Source: Actinomycetota bacterium (GTDB taxonomy: Bacteria; Actinomycetota; Acidimicrobiia; Spongiisociales; ZC4RG35). From it: DNA of 14,011 nucleotides. Shown here one piece after another: positions 5,761 to 14,011 of this stretch (the first letter of the stretch is position 1; every line of letters starts with the position of its first letter). Under the pieces are notes generated by a model. It was not told the origin of the DNA. It was given only the letters and a program-made list of their open reading frames with translations, and made no database searches. A program made the position numbers and the translations under genes. The DNA lies in NCBI GenBank assembly GCA_022615295.1, contig JAKEHF010000107.1, forward strand, positions 1 to 14,011. The letters are read 5' to 3'.

Positions 5761-8700
5761 TTGGCTTCGCGCGTGGCTGAGCGCTTCTCTTTCGGCAAAA
5801 TCCCCGAAGTCCTACCCCTACCCGACCTGCTCGCCGTACAACACGAATCGTTCCAGTGGTTCCTCGACGAAGGTCTGCGTGAGATCTTCAATGAGATCAG
5901 CCCCATCGAGGACTTCACCGGCTCGCTGGCGCTCGAGCTCACCGATCATCGTTTTGCCGTACCCCAGATGACGATGGAGGAGGCCCGGGAGCGAGACGCC
6001 AACTACGCCCAGCCCCTGTTCGTCACCGCCCGGTTCATGCATCGGACCACCGGTGAGATCAAGGAGCAGCAGGTCTTTCTCGGCGACTTCCCGATCATGA
6101 CCGAGAAGGGCGTGTTCATCATCAACGGCACGGAGCGGGTCATCGTCTCCCAGTTGGTGAGGTCACCGGGGATCTACTACGACGTCGCCAAGGACAAGAC
6201 CTCGGACAAGCTGATCTACTCGGGCAAGATCATCCCGGGTAGGGGCGCCTGGATCGAGTTCGACACCGACAAGAAGGACACCATCGGGGTTCGTGTCGAC
6301 CGCAAGCGTCGTCAGTACGTCTCGGCGTTCCTCAAGGCGCTCGGAATCGCAGAGACCGACGAGGAGATCCTCGAGATGTTCGGTCACGCCGAGTCGATAA
6401 GGAACACCATCGAGAAAGACACCGCCGTCGACCGTGAGGACGCCCTGCTCGACCTGTATCGCAAGCTGCGCCCCGGCGAGCCGACCACCGTCGAGTCGGC
6501 GCGCTCATTGATCCAGACCCTGTTCCGCAATCCCAAGCGTTACGACCTCACCAGGGTGGGTCGTTACAAGATGGCTCAGAAGTTCGGCGAGCCGACACCC
6601 AAGGACTATCGGGCTGAGGGTCTGCAGATGCTGCGCGACGAGGACATCGTCGACGGCATCCGCTATCTGGTGGCCCTGCATGCAGGTGAGCCCACGATGA
6701 CGACCCATCTCGGCAAGCCGGTGGCCATCGCAATCGATGACATCGACCACTTCGGGAATCGGCGCATACGCACCGTCGGGGAGCTGGTGCAGAACCAGGT
6801 TCGGGTGGGTCTCTCCCGTCTGGAGCGGGTGGTCCGGGAGCGGATGACCACCCAGGATCCGGAGGCGATCACCCCACAGAGTCTGATCAACATCCGGCCG
6901 GTGACCGCTGCGATCAAGGAGTTCTTCGGGACAAGCCAGCTGAGTCAGTTCATGGACCAGCCCAACCCGCTGGCCGGTCTGACCCACCGTCGTCGTCTGA
7001 ACGCCCTCGGTCCGGGCGGGCTGAGCCGGGAGCGCGCCGGCTTCGAGGTCCGTGACGTCCATCCGTCCCACTACGGTCGGATGTGCCCCATCGAGACCCC
7101 GGAGGGCCCCAACATCGGGCTCATCGGGTCCCTCGCCTGTTACGCCCGCGTCAACGACTTCGGGTTCATCGAGACGCCGTATCGAAAGGCGGAGAACGGC
7201 ATCGTCACCAACAAGGTCGACTATCTCACCGCCACCGAGGAGGAGCGCTACGTCATCGCCCAGGCCAACGCACCACTCAAGCCCGACGGCTCCTTCCTCA
7301 ACAAGCGGGTCCTGGTGAGACGGGCCGGCGGCGAGGTCGAGTACGTCGACCCCAAGAGCGTGGACTACATGGACGTGTCGCCGAAGCAGATCGTCTCGGT
7401 GTCGACATCCTTGATCCCGTTCCTGGAGCACGACGACGCCAACCGGGCCCTCATGGGCTCCAATATGCAGCGTCAGGCGGTGCCCCTGCTCACCGCGGAG
7501 GCACCGTTGGTCGGGACCGGCGTGGAGCGCCGGGCCGCCCAGGACTCCGGGGACATGATCGTCTCACCGGTGGTCGGCGACGTGGTCGAGGTGACGGGCG
7601 ACCAGATCGTGGTCAAGGAGAAGGAAACCAACAAGAGGCACACCTTCCTCCTCGAGAAGTTCGCCCGGTCCAACCAGGGCACCTGCATAAACCACAAGGC
7701 CATGGTCCGGGAGGGCGACAAGGTGAAGGTGGGTGATGTGCTCGCCGACGGGCCGTCCACAGAAGGCGGTGAGCTGGCCCTGGGGCGGAACCTGCTGGTC
7801 GCCTTCATGCCCTGGCAGGGTCACAACTTCGAGGACGCCATAATCATCAGCGAGCGGCTCGTCAAAGACGACAGCCTCACCTCGATCCACATCGAGGAGC
7901 ACGAGATCGACGCCAGGGACACCAAGCTCGGCGCCGAGGAGATCACGAGGGACATCCCCAACGTGCCCGAGGAGGTGCTGGCCAACCTGGACAGCGAAGG
8001 GATCATCCGGGTCGGCGCCGAGGTCGGGCCCGGCGACTATCTGGTGGGCAAGGTCACCCCCAAGGGGGAGACGGAGCTCACCCCGGAGGAGCGTCTGCTC
8101 AGGGCCATCTTCGGTGAGAAGGCCCGTGAGGTCCGTGACACCTCGCTAAAGGTCCCTCACGGTGAGAACGGCAAGGTCATCGGTGTCAAGGTCTTCAAAC
8201 GCGCCGACGGATACGACCTGGCGCCGGGGGTCAACGAGCTGGTGCGCATCTACGTCGCCACCCAGCGCAAGATCTCGGAGGGTGACAAGCTGGCGGGACG
8301 TCACGGGAACAAGGGGGTCATCTCCAAGGTCCTTCCCGAGGAGGAGATGCCCTTCCTCGCCGATGGCACACCGGTCGACATCATCCTGTCCCCGATGGGA
8401 GTTCCCTCCCGGATGAATCTGGGCCAAGTGCTGGAGACCCATCTCGGATGGGCGGCGGCCCAGGGTTGGCAGCCCTTCAAGAGCGACTCCCCGGCGGCTG
8501 TCGGCACCGCCCCATGGACCATGACCGCCACCCCGGTGTTCGACGGTGCGCGTGAGGACGAGATCATGGCGGTGATCGCCAACGCCCACCCCAACAGGGA
8601 CGGGGAGCGTCTTGTGGGCTCCGACGGCAAGGCCGTCCTCTACGACGGACGAACCGGCGAGCCCTTCGACACCCCGATCACGGTCGGTTACATCTACATG

Positions 8701-9135
8701 CTGAAGCTGGTCCATCTCGTCGACGAGAAGATCCATGCGCGGTCCACCGGGCCCTACAGCATGATCACCCAGCAGCCACTCGGTGGTAAGGCCCAGTTCG
8801 GCGGTCAGAGATTCGGTGAGATGGAGGTGTGGGCCCTGGAGGCCTATGGGGCCGCCTATGCGCTGCAGGAGCTCCTCACCATCAAGTCGGACGACGTCCA
8901 GGGCCGGGTCAAGGTGTACGAGGCCATCGTCAAGGGCGACAACATCCCGGAGCCGGGCATACCCGAGTCGTTCCGGGTGCTCGTCAAGGAGATGCAGAGC
9001 CTGTGTCTCAACGTCGAGATGCTGGCCGCCGGTGAGGAGGTCGAGCTACGCGAGCTGGAGGAGGACAGCTCCTACCGCTCCGTAGAGACCCTCGGCATCG
9101 ACCTGAGCCGTCCGGAGCGTCCCGACAGCGAATGA
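5761..9135 (+). CDS. rpoB: DNA-directed RNA polymerase beta subunit
   Basis: The 1124-residue protein has actinobacterial-type length (M. tuberculosis has about 1170), without the large insertions of E. coli RpoB. Visible landmarks are IPEVLPLPDLLAVQHESFQWF at the N-terminus and RSPGIYYD in the protrusion. The rifampicin cluster runs SQLSQFMDQPNPL (392-404) to THRRRLNALGPGG (408-420), followed by CPIETPEGPNIGLIGSL. GDKLAGRHGNKG (841-852) contains the conserved active-site lysines, and the C-terminal GGKAQFGGQRFGEMEVWALEAYGA helps form the clamp base. The start is TTG with a strong Shine-Dalgarno. Asn414 occupies the E. coli Ser531 position, which is unusual. rpoC follows after 79 nt, as in the conserved rpoBC operon. 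The usual rplJ-rplL genes are not immediately upstream. Confidence 0.99.
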   Translation: MASRVAERFSFGKIPEVLPLPDLLAVQHESFQWFLDEGLREIFNEISPIEDFTGSLALELTDHRFAVPQMTMEEARERDANYAQPLFVTARFMHRTTGEIKEQQVFLGDFPIMTEKGVFIINGTERVIVSQLVRSPGIYYDVAKDKTSDKLIYSGKIIPGRGAWIEFDTDKKDTIGVRVDRKRRQYVSAFLKALGIAETDEEILEMFGHAESIRNTIEKDTAVDREDALLDLYRKLRPGEPTTVESARSLIQTLFRNPKRYDLTRVGRYKMAQKFGEPTPKDYRAEGLQMLRDEDIVDGIRYLVALHAGEPTMTTHLGKPVAIAIDDIDHFGNRRIRTVGELVQNQVRVGLSRLERVVRERMTTQDPEAITPQSLINIRPVTAAIKEFFGTSQLSQFMDQPNPLAGLTHRRRLNALGPGGLSRERAGFEVRDVHPSHYGRMCPIETPEGPNIGLIGSLACYARVNDFGFIETPYRKAENGIVTNKVDYLTATEEERYVIAQANAPLKPDGSFLNKRVLVRRAGGEVEYVDPKSVDYMDVSPKQIVSVSTSLIPFLEHDDANRALMGSNMQRQAVPLLTAEAPLVGTGVERRAAQDSGDMIVSPVVGDVVEVTGDQIVVKEKETNKRHTFLLEKFARSNQGTCINHKAMVREGDKVKVGDVLADGPSTEGGELALGRNLLVAFMPWQGHNFEDAIIISERLVKDDSLTSIHIEEHEIDARDTKLGAEEITRDIPNVPEEVLANLDSEGIIRVGAEVGPGDYLVGKVTPKGETELTPEERLLRAIFGEKAREVRDTSLKVPHGENGKVIGVKVFKRADGYDLAPGVNELVRIYVATQRKISEGDKLAGRHGNKGVISKVLPEEEMPFLADGTPVDIILSPMGVPSRMNLGQVLETHLGWAAAQGWQPFKSDSPAAVGTAPWTMTATPVFDGAREDEIMAVIANAHPNRDGERLVGSDGKAVLYDGRTGEPFDTPITVGYIYMLKLVHLVDEKIHARSTGPYSMITQQPLGGKAQFGGQRFGEMEVWALEAYGAAYALQELLTIKSDDVQGRVKVYEAIVKGDNIPEPGIPESFRVLVKEMQSLCLNVEMLAAGEEVELRELEEDSSYRSVETLGIDLSRPERPDSE

Positions 9136-9214
9136 GGTCACGGCGAGCCGGGTCACAGTGGGGGGTGCGAGCCATAGCGTGCCCGGTCGCCAGGTTCTCT
9201 TGAAGAGGAAGTGA

Positions 9215-13135
<3,921 letters not shown>

Positions 13136-13144
13136 CAGACGCCG

Positions 13145-13173
13145 TTGACACCCTTTTCGGGGTGTCGTAGGTT
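13145..13173 (+). promoter_or_regulatory. Promoter of the threonine-rich protein gene, overlapping a hairpin after rpoC
   Basis: TTGACA (13145-13150), a 17-nt spacer and TAGGTT (13168-13173) form a strong candidate promoter. Its spacer contains a perfect inverted repeat, GACACCC (13147-13153) and GGGTGTC (13160-13166) with a 6-nt loop. The inverted repeat could be an operator for this promoter, the rpoBC terminator hairpin (no T-run follows), or both. Confidence 0.6.
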
Positions 13174-13215
13174 CTCCGTCGGTTCGGGCACGGGAGGGAA
13201 GGAGAGGCCGGTGGT

Positions 13216-13833
13216 TTGACCACTCCACGTGATCGGGAGGGTCGACCCCTCGACCCGGAGGCCTTCGCCAAGTATCTGGCGGAGCAGCTCGCCACCAGTG
13301 AGCCCCCCAAGGGCGCGAGAAGACGACGACGGGATCCAAGACCGCCGAAGCCAAGAGGCGGAGACTGGCTGGGCAAGACCCTCACCGGTCTCGGGATCGC
13401 TGCCATCGTCATCGGCACCGGTCTCGCCGTGGCCTCGATCGTGATGTGGGTGGCGGGTCTGCTGCCGACGTCGGAGCCGACGACGGACACGGCTGTCTCC
13501 TTTCCCGGGCAGGCGACCACGGGCGACATCATCGTCGCCACCACCCAGACGACTGCGCACGGGACGACGACGACGGTGGTCGTGGGGAACACACCGTTCG
13601 TGACCACCATCACGACCCCGGGATCCCCCATCGCCCTTCCCCCGCCCACGACGACCGCTACGACCACGACGACCACGACGACCACGACGACCACGACGAC
13701 CACGACGACGATCGCCGGCACCACGACCACCGGCGGGACGACGACCGTGCCGACCACCATCCCCGACACCACGACCACCCTCGGCACCACCACCACCGTC
13801 TGTGTGGTCCCACCCGGACCCTGTCCACCCTGA
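13216..13833 (+). CDS. Membrane-anchored threonine-rich protein (hypothetical)
   Basis: The 205-residue protein has three parts. A charged cytosolic N-terminus (1-54) ends in an Arg/Lys/Pro-rich stretch at 32-47. One transmembrane helix follows at about 56-83. The external C-terminal region (84-205) is dominated by Thr, with 17 consecutive Thr at 149-165, and ends in a cysteine pair (Cys196, Cys203) among prolines. The run is encoded by ACG and ACC codons in a 9-bp period. The positive-inside rule gives N-in orientation; there is no LPXTG sorting signal. The start is TTG 13216, with purine-rich AAGGAGAGG at 13199-13207 as Shine-Dalgarno. It has its own promoter after rpoC. I recognise no family; such Thr-rich stalks are often glycosylated or span the cell wall, which is inference. 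Confidence 0.75.
   Translation: MTTPRDREGRPLDPEAFAKYLAEQLATSEPPKGARRRRRDPRPPKPRGGDWLGKTLTGLGIAAIVIGTGLAVASIVMWVAGLLPTSEPTTDTAVSFPGQATTGDIIVATTQTTAHGTTTTVVVGNTPFVTTITTPGSPIALPPPTTTATTTTTTTTTTTTTTTTTIAGTTTTGGTTTVPTTIPDTTTTLGTTTTVCVVPPGPCPP
13660..13710 (+). repeat. 9-bp tandem repeat encoding polythreonine
   Basis: About 5.7 copies of the 9-mer ACGACCACG lie in frame within the threonine-rich gene. Both Thr codons alternate in a fixed pattern, which marks this as repeat expansion. Any copy-number change in whole units keeps the frame, so the stalk length could vary between strains. Confidence 0.85.
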
Positions 13834-13862
13834 GCCGGCCCTCCTCCGGCACTTCGTGCTTT
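13834..13862 (+). terminator. Possible terminator hairpins after the threonine-rich gene
   Basis: GCCGG pairs with CCGGC (13834-13850) and the overlapping GCAC-ttc-GTGC (13849-13859) is followed by TTT. Both stems are short, and they compete for the same bases. Termination may instead depend on the larger repeat hairpin just downstream. Confidence 0.35.
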
Positions 13863-13990
13863 CCTCCCCCAACGGTCGCTTTGCTCCCTGGGGGAGGAAA
13901 CGTATCTCCCCCCAGCGGAGCGTTGGGGGGAGTACCGGCGTAGCCGGGGAGGGGGGCTCCTCCCCCTCTGGGCCAGGAAACCGGGGTGGA
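13860..13990. repeat. Right-edge copy of the modular hairpin repeat
   Basis: Three consecutive hairpins are visible. TTTCCTCCCCC (13860-13870) pairs perfectly with GGGGGAGGAAA (13890-13900). CTCCCCCCA (13906-13914) pairs with TGGGGGGAG (13924-13932), extended by GTA/TAC. GGGGAGG (13946-13952) pairs with CCTCCCC (13959-13965). Positions 13873-13917 match 115-159 at the left edge with two mismatches, but the flanking modules differ. No gene was seen from 13834 to the window end. Confidence 0.85.
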
Positions 13991-14011
13991 GAAAGCGATT
14001 TGTTAAAGGAC

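Noticed and set aside
13660..13710. Short-period repeat considered as a CRISPR or satellite array
   Set aside because: The unit is 9 bp without spacers and lies in frame inside a coding gene.

Overview
The window looks like a high-GC chromosomal segment from an actinobacterium. The evidence is a WhiB-type iron-sulfur regulator, rpoB and rpoC of actinobacterial size (about 1124 and 1306 residues) with strongly actinobacterial RpoC sequence, frequent GTG and TTG starts, and GC-rich third codon positions. The RpoB N-terminus recalls the class Acidimicrobiia, but that is an impression from memory, not a test. No rRNA, tRNA, CRISPR array, transposase or phage gene was seen.

Layout. 1-250 is a block of GC-rich hairpin repeats. 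261-980 (M50 intramembrane protease) and 992-2227 (acyl-CoA dehydrogenase) are a close + strand pair. 2307-2570 is a whiB-like regulator. 2611-3932 is a minus-strand pair with a 4-nt overlap: a RimB-like retropepsin-type protease followed by rimK, the ribosomal protein S6 glutamate ligase. 4065-4478 is a small heat-shock protein (Hsp20) with its own promoter, a palindrome inside that promoter and a clear terminator. 4558-4689 is a 43-residue single-membrane-segment protein followed closely by an APH-fold phosphotransferase (4697-5581). 5578-5760 holds two candidate promoters and two stem-loops ahead of rpoB (5761-9135) and rpoC (9215-13135). 13216-13833 encodes a membrane-anchored threonine-rich protein with a good promoter. 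13834-13990 returns to the same repeat family as the left edge.

How the genes fit. rpoB and rpoC supply the beta and beta' subunits of RNA polymerase and are probably one operon. RimK and the RimB-like protease are known partners in ribosome modification, and Hsp20 is a stress chaperone. The M50 protease, dehydrogenase, APH-fold protein and threonine-rich protein have no specific pathway visible here.

Most of the window is ordinary housekeeping sequence, and no wholly new multi-gene system is evident. The points most worth a second look are: Asn at the rifampicin-site position equivalent to E. coli Ser531 in RpoB; modular hairpin repeats at both edges, one of which supplies a Shine-Dalgarno sequence; a palindromic operator candidate inside the hsp20 promoter; a structured two-promoter leader before rpoB; a 43-residue membrane ORF; and a threonine-rich surface protein encoded by a 9-bp repeat.
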